From Tubiluchus corallicola (lineage: Eukaryota > Priapulida > Priapulimorpha > Priapulimorphida > Tubiluchidae), in contig JAQGDQ010000032.1 of the NCBI GenBank assembly GCA_030141605.1, forward strand, positions 169,501 through 233,500: a DNA stretch of 64,000 nt, read 5' to 3'. The position numbers were made by a program, and so were the translations under genes. The notes beneath the pieces were generated by a model that was not told the DNA's origin, did no database searches, and saw only the letters and a list, made by a program, of their open reading frames with translations. Below are positions 47,301-59,992 of the stretch, one piece after another; within the stretch, counting starts at the first letter, position 1; the number at the start of each line of letters is the position of its first letter.

Positions 47301-50300
47301 AATCGAAATACGCCGTTATTATGATGATAAACCTCTGGCAGCTAGGGATGATCAAGTTTGTGAAACTCGCTATATTATGGAGGGCTATTATCATTTTTAA
47401 TTTCAATGCTCAAAGTAACTTTTAAAACGATTCTATAATTGAACTACATGTATATACAAACTATGTAACGCTTAAATTATGAAGAAGTCATCCTATATTA
47501 TGTAGTCACATGATGTAAAGATCCAATGCTCAATAGCCAGACTCTCTTAAACAGCGTTTTCAGAAAGGTTTTTAATGTTACTAGTCTAAAAAAATAAATT
47601 ACCGTCGCCACGCTCAGGTTCTTCATTTCCTCAACATATTAATTCAATTAAGCGTTCACGACATTTCGTCTTTAGTTTTCCAGTTAATGGTAATGAGTTG
47701 TTTTCTCTGTTCCGTTACAATGAATTAATTAACCCCAGTTTCCTATCATTTGAGGCAGGAAATACTTACATTTGCGGCGCACGACATTTAAGTAATGTTT
47801 CTGGCGTAGCCAGTTCACACACTGCGACTTTGCTCGTTGATTCGCCTAGCCTGCAGAGAAAAATATTTTCTGTATTAATCTGTTGATTGCTTCTTTGGTT
47901 GGTTGTGTTTTCGTTCATTTGCTCGCTTACTCCGTCAGTTAATCCTTTTATTAGGCTCGTTTTTTCGTAACAGCACCATTGATGATGATGATGATGGTGA
48001 TGATACGTCTTTATTAGCGTCTTTTTGCAGGCAAAAATTTCTGCACAAACATTATACAATTTTACATAGACACTAGAGTGAATTCTACAATATTACATTT
48101 ACGCATTTTGTAATTAGCTTTTTTTAATTTGTGCGTATAACGCTATTTCCAGTGATGTTAAACAAAAAGTATTGAAGTGCGTTGCTGTACAAAGCTTGTG
48201 CCTTTTCTTGAGGAGTAGTCAGTTTTTAGGGGTTCATTTAACAGTAGTACCTGTTTTATCAACGGGGTACCTGAAATACACAAATGCAATGTGATTAGAA
48301 ACTTTAACAAACACTGTGTACATAGAACAAATCTGATTAAGATATTTCATCAATTGTCTTTGCATTTGTAAAGATACTTTATGGACACCTTGTACTTTAC
48401 TTTTTAAATTTACTGCGGAGACTATGCTAAACTAAATAGAATGTATTCAGTCAAGCGATATATGAGTCTTATAGTTCAACTGTTGAATTAGCCACTGAGT
48501 GGCAACACGATGTGGGCTTTGCCAATTAGACAGTGATTACTCAAGCCGACGGTACGGTAGTTGGGTTGGACATTTAGAAGCATCAGTGTGAGCACAATAA
48601 AATCAAAACGGATGAAGTTATGTTCACTGAGCTTGGCATTTGGGCATCGTTTGGGCAGTCGGTAAAATCTAGAAACCCACTGTTTTTTGGTTCAAAGGTT
48701 AAGGCCATATGGTCAAAACATGTCAAAATAAATTTTTGCCAATAGTCAATTAATGTATGAAGGTCATAAAATGAGAACGAATACTGCATATAGTGCATGC
48801 GCAGAAGTGGTAGAACATTGTGGTACCTTCACCAGCCTAGGGGGGGTTTGTGCTGCACGAATTTTTTTTATCGATTTCTACGTAAAGGACACTGACAATC
48901 ATGCCGTAGCTAAAAGTCTTCTGATTCAAGATTACAAAATGAAGACTTATAGGTTTGTGAAAGTGATTCAAAATTAAAAAAAAATAAATTTGCTGAACTT
49001 TTGTCGATTTAGTCGCAACAGTAAGAGCTTCTAGCCTAGGCAGCCTTCTCCATTCACCAACCTGTCAATTTATATATATATATATATATATATATTCTAA
49101 TTTATATAATATACTGCAATTTTGATTTTATATATTAAAATGTGCTATTAGTTGTAATGTACGTTTTGTTTTGAATGAATAAAACTAAGCTGTCTTAGTA
49201 CATACCAACTTCTTTTGGTTCTTTGACTTTTTGGCAATTCGTCACATTCCAGTCCAAAATGTGAATGTTTTTTTACATATTGCCGTGTGGTGTTGCTTGT
49301 GTTATGGATTCCATCTACGTTCTCCCTTTCTCTCCCCTCTCCTATTACAGCTCCTGTTAGAAGAAATTGGCGTGCAGTTTTACACTGTAATTGACTCGAT
49401 TCATGTTGTATGTAGTATTGTTCCATTAATTCATTATCATTGTGTAACTTTTCTTTCACTGTAATGATCTCATTTATTCATCGTTATTAATTTTTTTTGT
49501 AATTTTCCTTATTTTATTTTTTTGTGACTTGATTGTAAATGTGTGATTTTGTATTTTGCAAAATGAACTGTGATTTGCAATAAAAAAATATCAAATCACA
49601 CCTCGCTGTCATTCTGTTTTGACTTCATTGCTACGAAAGTGGTTAATTTTCTGCCCACTAAGAACTCATTAGAGTATTGATGTTCGTGTCAAACTCAAGG
49701 CTACAGAAACTTGACATACACACTATCATTAATGGAATTTCTTACTGACACGGATAGAAATCAGGTGGCAACTCTCAGTTTTGGCTAGGGAAATGAATTA
49801 TTCATATTCAAAGGAAGTTGAACACAACATAAGCTCTCATATTAATTAAATCACAGTCAACGTGATTAAGTAAGATGTAGTAAAATAATTGTTTTATCGT
49901 ATTAGTAATTTCCATGCGCAAATTTAATTATCACGTTTGTATCAGTCAAGATGTTAATGTATGATAGCTACTCGACTAATGAACTTAGTGAGCTAGTACG
50001 ATAATAGTACTGTAGTTTATTAGATGAAAGCTTTCGATATGCTCATTCGTATCATAAATATTACAGAAGTAATAACATCAATTTCGTTAAAAGATCACTG
50101 TCTATTACTTTGCATTTAGCAGTGTCTGGTTCAGCTTTTTAAAATAAAACTTGAATGAGTACAAATAGTTATTTTTACTAATACTACAAATAAACTACTA
50201 CTGATACTACTGTGTTGTTACTTTCAACTACAACTGCAATTACCTTGTTTATTGTAGTTTAACTTTAGAATAGAAAACTTTTGAGTCAATCAAAACGAAA

Positions 50301-50914
50301 ATACAAATACAGTAATTGAATGAGTGCATAAAAATAAACTAATAAAAATTAGGTACAAATTAATTTATTGATTTATTTAGTCATTCATTTATACATTTTC
50401 ATTTTCTCTTTCATTTATTTCTTTTGAATACTTATTACTAATCACACAGTGTAACTGACTCTATTCACACAAAGCTAGTGTAATACACTGCCCGTGGGTT
50501 TTAGCCACGTAAAAATACAACTTAAAGGGACCTGTTACATGGTTCCGCACTTAGTAAGCAGATGACTCAAAGAAATCTCAGCTTATACGTTATATAGAAT
50601 TCGGTCTGGTCTGTGGGGACTGATTCTGAGGCACATTCCAAAACCACGTGATAAAACTTGGTAAAGAAAAAATTACTTGTAAACACTGTTTAAATAAGTC
50701 CAAGAACCTATACGATATATTAATGAGTTTATTGATCTTATTTGATCTAATTTGGTTTCTGCTACACAGTCTCTTTAAAGGTTGATGATCACAATTGAAA
50801 TTTCACAATAAAAAGAGTAGGTCCTATTCAGCTTGCTGCACACACACACTGATTTCAGGAGTCATTCCGTGACGCAAAACGCCAGAGAGCCTTGGCTACT
50901 TACTGTTTTGCCAC
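44311..50914. other. Long interval without a recognised gene
   Basis: Scanned for domains, signal-peptide exons and splice-compatible ORFs; none was convincing. It holds a short TGATGATGATGATGGTGATGATACG tract near 47980-48010 like the 3' tail of an old retroelement, and TA repeats near 49075. A pyrimidine-rich acceptor-like site ends at 49349 (CTCCCCTCTCCTATTACAG), followed by a short open frame with AATAAA near 49580, but no upstream exon was found for it. Confidence 0.45.
49073..49095. repeat. (TA)n microsatellite
   Basis: About 11 TA dinucleotides. Confidence 0.9.
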
Positions 50915-52013
50915 TGTTGGGAGCTAGTAGATTTTTATGGTGGGGGTGCAACTCTTTACCTCCCAACTCATCCACAAATCTGACTAACTTGTCGCGTCAT
51001 CTTTTATTCACAATATACACACAGGTATAATTAATATGTCTTTAGAGAGGTTGCAATGTCGAAGGGCTCACTTGAAAAACCAGCGGGTCTAAGGCTTGAT
51101 GTTACGTTTTACGGGGGTTTACTTAGGCATTATGGTTTTCCATGTTGACCATGACACACATAGATTCCAAACATTCCGACAACAAAATCTTATATGAAAC
51201 GGAGGAAAAGATTATGATTATGTTTACTATTTTTATTCACTTTTTGCTCTGTTTAGATAAATCAGAACAGGTTGTATTATCAATAACAGTTTCGCGTAAA
51301 GGCAGTTAATAATAATAATAACAATGACAAAGTGAAAAGAAAACAAAATGTCTACTTATCAGTTAACCCTTCCCCTGAGAGGACAAGGACATAGGATAGG
51401 AGTCCGCGGACGTAGCTCACTCCAGTCAGTCACAGCAACACATCAACGACTTCAAGTCTATGGCCATAACAATCAGCGGTGATGACGCCGGCTGCAGCAC
51501 CAATAAAATATGAACTAAGGAATGGCTCACAAGTTTCTGTGGTTGACTCAGGACACGTCCACAATCCACAACGTCTGGACACTGGTGGCTAGTCACGCAT
51601 TTCCATGTAGTTTAGAATAAGACACATCGTAGAGAGTTCCAACATCTCATCAGTGTGAATAAAGCTCCATCCAGTACAGCAAAACTGAAGTAGTTTGGTA
51701 TCATCACTGATAGTCTCTTTATGTTTATAGATGTGCACAAGTTTAGTGCTTCAGAGACTCTTATAACCAAGATTAGGATTTTTAACCATTTTTGTAGAGT
51801 AAAGTTAAAGTTAAAAGTTAAAGCATTTTGGCTGCTTTCAGATTCAGCAGTTACACTGTACTCTCCTGGATATCTGTGTCATGCACTTTCCAAGATCACG
51901 TTATGCATGGATAGGTTATAGTATATTACGAAAGGAGGGGTGATAGGTAGGAAGCCCTTCCCACAGACTATACTACAGCAATATCTAGTTTAGCTATGTG
52001 TAAGAACCTTACA
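50915..52013 (+). mobile_element. Solo LTR, copy 2
   Basis: 1099 bp starting TGTTGGGAGCTAG and ending GTAAGAACCTTACA, flanked on both sides by GCCAC (50910-50914 and 52014-52018), a perfect 5-bp target-site duplication. It is the same family and orientation as 39187-40272. Compared with that copy it lacks a block after TTATTCACAATA and carries extra sequence near 51060-51110 and 51674-51735. No internal retroelement coding sequence is attached. Confidence 0.92.
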
Positions 52014-52018
52014 GCCAC

Positions 52019-52870
52019 TTTATTTTATCGTGCTCGAGTTATCAGTTAGAATCTGCGTTTTTTGCAACATATGAACAGTGCATTAATTGGTATCATGTTT
52101 GAACATTATTAGGCTTGACAGACTGTTGCATGTATATACATATATATATATATATATATAAGATTGAACTTTGTTGTATAAGATTTTCTAAACTCGCAAA
52201 AAACTGTATCAGTTATGTTACAAAACTGAGGATTCACTACTTGTTGCTACTTGACATCTATATACTTAAATGCAAAAAAGCGGTAGCTATCTTTTCAGAT
52301 TAATCTAATGATGTAGATAACGCCAGTAGTTTCAAATAGAGAAAATTGATAACATTATCACTAAAAGGTTCGCTTAATCTTTTGGTCGATTCCACCTGGG
52401 CGTAGCATACTTTACCATAAGGTTTCTGGCAGTACTGTGAAATTCAATAAAGAGAGGCTAACTCGACGAAGCAACGCATAAAAACAACTAGTATTATTTT
52501 GTTAGAGGAGCCGGGAAAGTGCCTCTGTAAATCAATTAGTCAATCGATGTGCAGAGCTGAGAGATGCTTACAGTTTCCACTCTCCTTGCTTTAGTATTTT
52601 TTTAAATAAATATTCGCGTTATACGTCAAATCTGCAACCGTGAGAGGTTGCTGATACAATTATGACTATATGTTTGGCCCAGCTAGCAACAGAAATCATC
52701 AGTATTTTGCCGCCAGCTTTCTGATCCAGTGGCCAAATTTGTTAGTGTACATTATTTTTAGCAAGCTGCTAAAAGTTATCATTTTAAGTCTTTATTTTAC
52801 AGCTTAGTAAAATAGCAGCAAGTCGTGTGCTTATTTATATTTTTATTAATACCTTCACTTGATTTTATTG
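52019..52870. other. Intergenic, one TA tract, nothing else recognised
   Basis: Contains ATATACATATATATATATATATATA near 52134-52160 and otherwise AT-rich sequence with no exon signal. Confidence 0.5.
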
Positions 52871-52871
52871 C

Positions 52872-53006
52872 TTGGTTGGTAGGTCTGATGTTTCATTGGT
52901 TCGTTGGTTGATTGGCCAGTTAGTTAGTTGGTTGGTGGTACCTTCCTTGGTTATTTCGGTTGATTGGTTGATTGCTTGATTGTTTGGCTAGTTGGTTGGT
53001 TGGTTA
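52872..53006. repeat. Degenerate TTGG/TTGA tetranucleotide tract
   Basis: GGTTGGTTGATTGGCC-like arrays, complementary in composition to the CCAA tract at 22650-22990. Confidence 0.8.
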
Positions 53007-55189
53007 AATAGTAAGAAAACAAGCAGGAAGTTCATAAAATATTTACCTCATTTACACATCGTTTCCATTAAAGAGCACGCATTGGCAATTTTTTGGTTGA
53101 AAAACGACTAAGACAAAAAGTCTGATAATCAGTGCACTCCACTTCACACACTATTCACATAGCTTAATCATGGAGTGCGACTGATGAAAGTAAGGCACAT
53201 AACCCATTATAGGCCAATTGTGCTTTCTGTATTATAGCCCAAGAATTACCCACGGTGCCGTGTTTGGCGTGATACAGCGATATTTCTTTTGGTTTTTAGT
53301 CTGCAAAGATTGTTGACTACCTACTAAAATAAAATATAAAATAAGGTAGACCTACAGATAAAAGCCTGTGTGATTATATGAGCTACTTATTACCACTGAT
53401 ACAGCTAAAGTAAATCGACGTATTAATTTTATGTAAGCTAAAAGCGAAACTACAATATCTTTTCACTAATTTTTGAATACTTGCAACTTATAGAAAACAC
53501 ACAATGATTTTATTTTCCCTAAGCAACGAATGATAACCTAAACAAACATCCTTTGTGTTTCCTTTCACTGCACTTGGTTACTTTGATGTGCAGCAGTACG
53601 TGCAAATAAAACACCGCTTAATTTACTCACGCCAAAGAGTCACATTATTGCTCGTCTTGCTTTAATCCACGTGAAGAAGTGAATTTCGACTTGTCATCCT
53701 AAATCATTGTTTTGGACAAAAAGAGCGGATATATCTTCAGTCCCGCGTCGTCAAATTAGGCTTATCAAAAATATTATTTTAAAGCTTCATCGGCAAATTT
53801 GCCGAGAAATTTTCCGGTGAACGTCAGCCATCAAATTTATCTCTTTGAATGCAGTGAAAATGCTTGTGGAAAATGGAAAATTGGCCCTAACTGTAATTTT
53901 TTATCAATTATCTGTGTTGAGCCGGGCTTAACAGCAGTGATGTAGCAAAATTTAACAAACTCTGCGAAGGAATTTCAGTCTGTCATAGATTTTTCAAGTT
54001 CACTGGGCGAATTCCTAGGGCTCTTTCGTACGCAAACCAAATATTTTGAATTCTTAGTAAAGTGGATTTTATCATGACCTGCTAAGCTCGCTATTCACAG
54101 TTGTGCCCTGAAAAACAGCGAAAATATTTGTGCATCAAGTGTTACACAACACAGCCGTACATATTACTATGCAACTGTAGCAGTAAATGTATTATGGTTG
54201 ACCCATTCATAGATTTACCGGTTCTGTTTGTCAGTTCGTTTCGCCAGCCACTTTTTCTCGATCCTGGAGTATTACCCAACGTCCCAACGAAATTGGCAGC
54301 TACAAAATTGCCGGTTCTGTCTATCTCTCCGTCTGTCGCCACTTTTTCGCCGCCTTGGAGTAATGTAGGAAGTTGATGCCTAGCACAAAGTGCTGTATTG
54401 CTCAAGCTCGGAGTCTGTTAATTTTTGCATCAGTCGGTGCAGATTTGATTTTTTTTACAATTTCCCGAAGAGTCTCATTATTTTCCTATATAACAAAGTT
54501 ATGTCCATCGCTCAGGTGCACGTGATCAATAAACACTAGTGACAGCTAAGTGATTTATGATTCATTAGCAGGGCATATGTGATAACATATAACAATATAA
54601 CGTATAACAATCACTATCATATCTTGGGCAAAAAACACATGACCGTGGCCTGCTGTTTTTCATGGCTTTCCAGTACGTCTGTATCTAAATTAAAATTTTT
54701 ATTTAAAGTTTTAATGAAACCCACCGACATTGTAACTCGGGCGCATCTAAAGTTTTTCCATTAAAATTAACCTTTCAATTCTGTCTGTTATGAATTGTAA
54801 CCTTAACGAACCAGATGCTCTGCATGCGGTAGCTACTCTTCACAGAAATTTAGCATCATTTTGAGTATCAATACAGAAAATACATCTATGCGGTAGTCCC
54901 AAAGTATTTCGATCTCATTGGGGAAACCGTGTCCCTCTAGGCTCCACTGAGAGCTCGCTAGTTCTATAAAACAATTCTCACATTAACAAAGTTTTTACGC
55001 AACATTTTAACTAATAGTAGTGAGTTAATGATGCATGCTATACCGGAATAAATATGTGCAATAACAGCAGTTACGCAAAATGTATATTACGAATTCATTT
55101 AAATAAAGTGTAAATACGACTTCACTGTCTGAGAGACCTGTAATAGTAAAGATAGTAAGTAAAATATGCTAGTTTAGGTCACATACTCA
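53007..55189. other. No gene recognised
   Basis: A plus-strand ORF (54101-54376, Cys-rich at its start) and a minus-strand ORF (54142-54405) overlap. Neither has a signal peptide, splice support or family motif. The patch 54220-54380 has higher GC and repeated GGTTCTGT / GTCTGTC phrases, perhaps a small repeat. Confidence 0.4.
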
Positions 55190-55630
55190 GCTGTTAAAGG
55201 GGAAGAAAATGGTATTTTAAAGTAAGTCCCAAAATTATATTACTTCCATTATGCTTACTAATGTGAAAGACATATGTGACTAGAAACGAAAGCTCTTAGT
55301 AATTTAAAATATTCGCACCTGCTGATAAAACACCTCTGGCTCACTATCCCAGTGTGTACTAAAAACGTCAACGTCGCTGACAGATCTTCCTAGTGTGCAC
55401 CACTGGCTCACTTAAAAGAAAATTATTAATCTTATTCATAAGATAAAGTAATTTAAAATTTTTCTTATTTAGTGAAGAGTGTGCTACGGATACTCTGATT
55501 ATTTTTTCAAACATTATTCAATGCTATCTGTGAATAACGGTCATCGCGGGAGCTTAAATTTTCAAATTTTATACAGCGTTGCTGCTAATACACGTTCTGT
55601 GCGCAATAAGATAGCTTGCTCGTGATATAA
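55190..55630 (-). mobile_element. Dispersed repeat, copy 2 (inverted relative to 35341-35785)
   Basis: Matches the reverse complement of 35341-35785 in several ordered blocks: GAAGAAAATGGTATTTTAAAGTA, TTAGTAATTTAAA, CTAGTGTGCACCACTGGCTCAC, GAGTGTGCTACGGATACTCTGATTA and TTAAATTTTCAAATTTTATACA. Divergence is moderate, so both are old copies. Confidence 0.65.
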
Positions 55631-58110
55631 AATTTCAAGACGAAGTTTTTTAGCTTTATGACAGAATAGTGTTTTCTTGTGCATTAACCTGATTAACCTG
55701 TCTTAAAACAGTTGCCATAACAATTCTGATTCATTAATGCATATTTTCTTAATTTAAATGCTGGCTTTGCACATTTGCCGTAATAATGGTTACTGTGCCA
55801 TTAAATTTGAAGTAGCGTTGAAACTACGCCGGTTAATCTAGAATTTGATTGTCTGGGGCTTTTATATCAATACGCGCGGTAAAACAATATGACGAGTTTT
55901 ATTTTCACAGCGGACACATTCGCCGCACTAATTTCATGTTAAAATTTTGAAACAGGCAGTTTTATTTGTTTTAAACGTTCTTATGTATACTCTGAGACTA
56001 AGTTCCGTATTTCTAAATTGAATTCTGATCATTGCTGGTACTTGCTGGGAGTTAGTGAATCCAATCTAATCATGCTGAGAATCATTTTGAAAATTCCCTG
56101 TCAAGACGTGTCGACGTGTGGGAAGTGTGCGTATTGGCCTATAACAGAAACATAAAAACATCAAAATTGTGCCACGTTATAAGATCTTTCCTAGGCCCAG
56201 GTCTCTTTACACGACGCTCGTTTAGAGGCCATTTGGAAATGAAGATTTACTGTAGTTCAGAACACATAATATTATATTTACATAGCCGCATTTATTACAG
56301 TTAAATAAACAATCGTAAAGTGATGTGATGCCCTTTATAGCTGTATTAGCTGACATTAAAGCATTATTTTCTCATTTCTTCTTCGCACCGAAACTGCAAA
56401 ATCAACTCGAATAAATTTAGAAATTTTGCTCATTTAAGAGCAGTTATATTAGTTAGCTAAGCAAAAAAAATACAACTGTCGTAAACAGAGGCGCTTCTGG
56501 AGAAAGTGACACACATCAGGAAATGACACTGTGTACGGTAACGACTTGTAGTTAGGGTAAAGTGACAAATTGTCACTTGATAAGCGCTTGATAAATAAAT
56601 AACATGACTAGTAAATTGCATCGTGGTAAATATGTACATTCTATGACTGTGTACCTTTTTGATACGCAGTACTGAGTACACTTAGTACTGGACTGTTACA
56701 TCTCTTTGGGGTTAAAACGGCATTGGCGGTTATTTGCTTGATGTTACAACGTCTGAAAAACTACCATTGTTCTAGGCGTTTTAGTCAGACACATACTACA
56801 AAAATACGGATAGTTGAAGAGTTTAAGTACTAAAAGGCTACATAAGAGTGTAACTCAGTATATGCCAAGTTAACACCTGTCATTTACCTAGTGATCAGAG
56901 ATGGGTCTTTTTGAGCTCCTTTAGAGCAAGGTCAAGCTGATTAATAAACTAAGAACATATTAAGAATGTGTCCTTCTTAGCAATTTAATAGTGCCAGTTT
57001 TCTGCACAAAGCTGAACGTTTTTTATGTTAAATTTACAAAAAGTTAAACTTGATGAGTTAAGTTACTGCACAGATTGCAGAATGATAGCAATAATAACGG
57101 TAGTATTAAATACTGAAACTGTGACGAGTTTTCTCACGGAAATTTCTGCTTGTAAGAAACTTAAATTTCACACTCGCTATTTTCAAAATTTAAGACAGTT
57201 GTGTCAAGTCAATGCATTGAAATGTGGTTACGTGTATCTATAAAAACTTATAGGTCAAATTTTATTTTGCAGTAAACATGCGATATGACTAGCATTTTCC
57301 TGTCATATTTAATTGCACTTGTACCACTTTTTTGTGTAAGTGCGATAATATTAACATCCGATTAAATTAAAACATATATAAAAACGTGGTTTTCTTTTTG
57401 CTTATTTCCTTGGGTCAGAATAAAACTTACGGAGCGTGATCTTCAAATCGTGCATTTCTAAGTAAATAGTTTATACTTCATTATAAACTTGTGAAAGACT
57501 AGTAACACGTACACCTATTAATTCATTATTGACTTGTACCTGGTCCTAGTCTTCGTGAAGCAAACCTGAAGAAATCATGTGCATCGCTGCTAATTAAATG
57601 TGTCAGTTTCCTTCGCGCGACTTATTAGCTTTATTCTTAATGAGAGTGCTATCCGCATTTAGGAGCTTAATTGCTTGACGCCTGTGTGGTACAATTGCCA
57701 CAAATTAGTGCGGATGCTGGCAGGTTTTTTATCTACCTTTCATGGATTTATAACTTGGTAGCGATGATACATGCCTACATGATGAGCCCAAGGTGGTCAG
57801 AATTGCACAGTTTTTCGATTTTTGAGGATGCGAACACTTATAACCTAACACAGTTCAAATGCTGGCCCTCCTTTGTCTAGACTCGCCACTGAACGCCATT
57901 CAGTTTAACAGCTAATCCTACGTCCATATAAAAGGTGAGCAAAGTAAAACGGTCGTCACATTGATTTACTGCTTTACAGGAACATTTATCTGGAAATTTT
58001 CGATTTGTACAGTCGCCCAAATGGAATTATAACACGATGTGTTTAATTTTTATTTCCTTGGCCGTGAAGTTCAGCAGCGCCGGCCTTGCTTAGTAAATTG
58101 ATGTGTGCCA
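55631..58110. other. No gene recognised
   Basis: AT-rich. ORFs of 62-74 codons have no supporting signals. Confidence 0.45.
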
Positions 58111-58112
58111 CT

Positions 58113-58272
58113 GGGGAACTACTTCTGGGCCTACCGAGGCAAGCTACTTCTGGGAGTTCTGGGTCTACCAGAGCAAGCTGCTTATGGTCCTGTCGAGGCA
58201 AGCTATTTCTGAGCCTGCTGAGGCAAGCTAGTTCTGGGCTTACCAAGACAAGCTACTTCTGGGACTACTACC
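58113..58272. repeat. Minisatellite, about 25-bp unit
   Basis: Roughly six diverged units built on CAAGCTACTTCTGGGCCTACCGAGG; one unit carries an 11-bp expansion. Open frames of 67 and 90 codons on the two strands are repeat artefacts. Confidence 0.8.
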
Positions 58273-58581
58273 TCCAGCTATTTAAGGGAAGTTCTTTTGT
58301 GACAAACATTAATCATCATCAAAAGATCCTGCCAAAGCACGCCGGTGTTCTTGTGTGATTTTCAATTATTAATTTACCATTCAGATGTAGTAAAGTAGCT
58401 GCGAACTTTTCATACAGTATTACATATTAAGCTGCGCTGGCATTTAAATTAATACTCTAACCAAATTAACATGCATCTTTCATCACATTAATAATTTGAA
58501 TAGTTAGACGTGATCCCACTTGTTTTTACGCGGTTAGTTGGTCCGTGCAATAAACAAATTGCAAATTGTGACATTTTTTGA

Positions 58582-58612
58582 TAGATTGATTGATCGATTG
58601 ATCGATTCACTG
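58582..58612. repeat. (GATT/GATC)n short tract
   Basis: ATTGATTGATCGATTGATCGATT. Confidence 0.8.
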
Positions 58613-58614
58613 AT

Positions 58615-59335
58615 TAATTCCCCATTAACCGTATAGTTTTATCAATAAATTAAAAGTATACATTATACAAAACAAAATTTTCAGTTTTTACATAGGTGTA
58701 AAACAAAATATCACAGAAAAAAGGAAAAAGTCCTTAAGTCCTTAAGTGAGCTAAATAATACACGAAATTTTTTACAATAAATTTATGGTGATATGAAAAA
58801 CTTGGTCAGTTTTCTACAGAAAATCTTTCGTAAGTTGAAAATGTTAAAATACAGTCAAGCAAGTTCCATATTCTAACGATTCTATTTCAAAAGGAGAATT
58901 TACATCCAGTTTAGAAAAGTTGCTAAATAAGTTCTAATTAAACAATCGTGCCGTAGGTTCATAGCTTGCACAGCTTCGATCATAACGTGCTTGCTGTCCT
59001 CTTGTAAGCTTTCCTATCATCTCAAGAGTTTTCTGATAGCGTTCAGGCTGGAGTTCAATGCTCTAAAATTGGTCTTACGTAATTATGATTTGTGTCATTA
59101 CTAAACTATCCAAATACTTTGTGTAAAAAGATCTAAATATCACATTTATGGTTTTGTAAGACCGTGTTTTGAAAATTTAAGATCACAGCATAACGTAATC
59201 CCCAAATTTCTACGTTCTGCGTTTAGTTCATTGTCATTTCTATTCAGGCCAGAGTTTGGAGTAGCACCAATGGGAATAATAGAACATTTGTGAGCAACTG
59301 TTGATAACTGCCAATTCTCTAAACCCACTTTTCTA
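58615..59335 (-). pseudogene. Probable LINE 3'-end relic (reverse-transcriptase tail)
   Basis: The minus strand at 59328-59149 reads LENWQLSTVAHKCSIIPIG and later LGITLCCDLKFSKH. This is the arrangement seen after the polymerase core of LINE reverse transcriptases (W-L--N--KC-vl--G ... LGv-i--dLkfs-H). Downstream on that strand the frame is broken. Sequence near 58615-58690 (plus-strand TTTTATCAATAAATTAAAAG) looks like the A/T-rich 3' end of such an element. Confidence 0.5.
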
Positions 59336-59880
59336 CATTAATTAAGGCTTGGTCTATATAATGATTCAGAAGATATCAAATAATCGGTACGTTAGAGTCT
59401 CTAGTGCAAGACTTTCATGCGAGAAAGTCTTTCACGTGAGAAATAACACCCACTTGGGAAAAATACTTTCTACGTGATCTCTTATATTACTTTTGCTTTC
59501 ATTGTATACCGCTGTCATTGTATAGCCCTGTACATTTAACCGTCCGTTGATGATCGATGGTTACCGCCAAAAAGTGAATGACTAAAATATATGCTATGGT
59601 AAATTCGCAAATGCTATTGTCGAAATTAATTTTGAAAACATCAAATTGCTAGTTTACATGTAGTATAAAGCTAAACGCTAGGCAACGTAACTTTACCATT
59701 TGAGAAAATTAGTTGGAAAAATTCATTTAATAATTATTAATTTATTTAATTAAGTCACGGTTTTAATATAATATTTCACAGATTTTGAATATTTAGGCAC
59801 TAATGTCAAGAACGCAAAGTTGAGAAATTTTTATAAACTGCAAGAACAAATATTGAAGGGCAAACAACTTTATAATCTAG
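59336..59880. other. No gene recognised
   Basis: AT-rich sequence with no splice-supported ORF. Confidence 0.5.
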
Positions 59881-59992
59881 CAATCAATCAACCTAACTAC
59901 TAATTAACCAAACAAACAAACAAACAAACAATTTTTTAACTTATTAATCCAATGATTAATTAATCAACTATGCAGCCAACCAACTGGCAGCC
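59880..59992. repeat. AATC/AAAC/AACC tetranucleotide tract
   Basis: CAATCAATCAACC and ACAAACAAACAAACAAAC with degenerate flanks. Confidence 0.8.

Noticed and set aside
49330-49464. Terminal exon after a strong acceptor at 49349
   Set aside because: The open frame has no recognisable domain and no upstream exon with a matching donor and phase was found.
54101-54405. Cys-rich ORF and the overlapping minus-strand ORF
   Set aside because: Cys spacing fits no family known to me, both strands are open because the patch is GC-richer, and no exon signals flank it.
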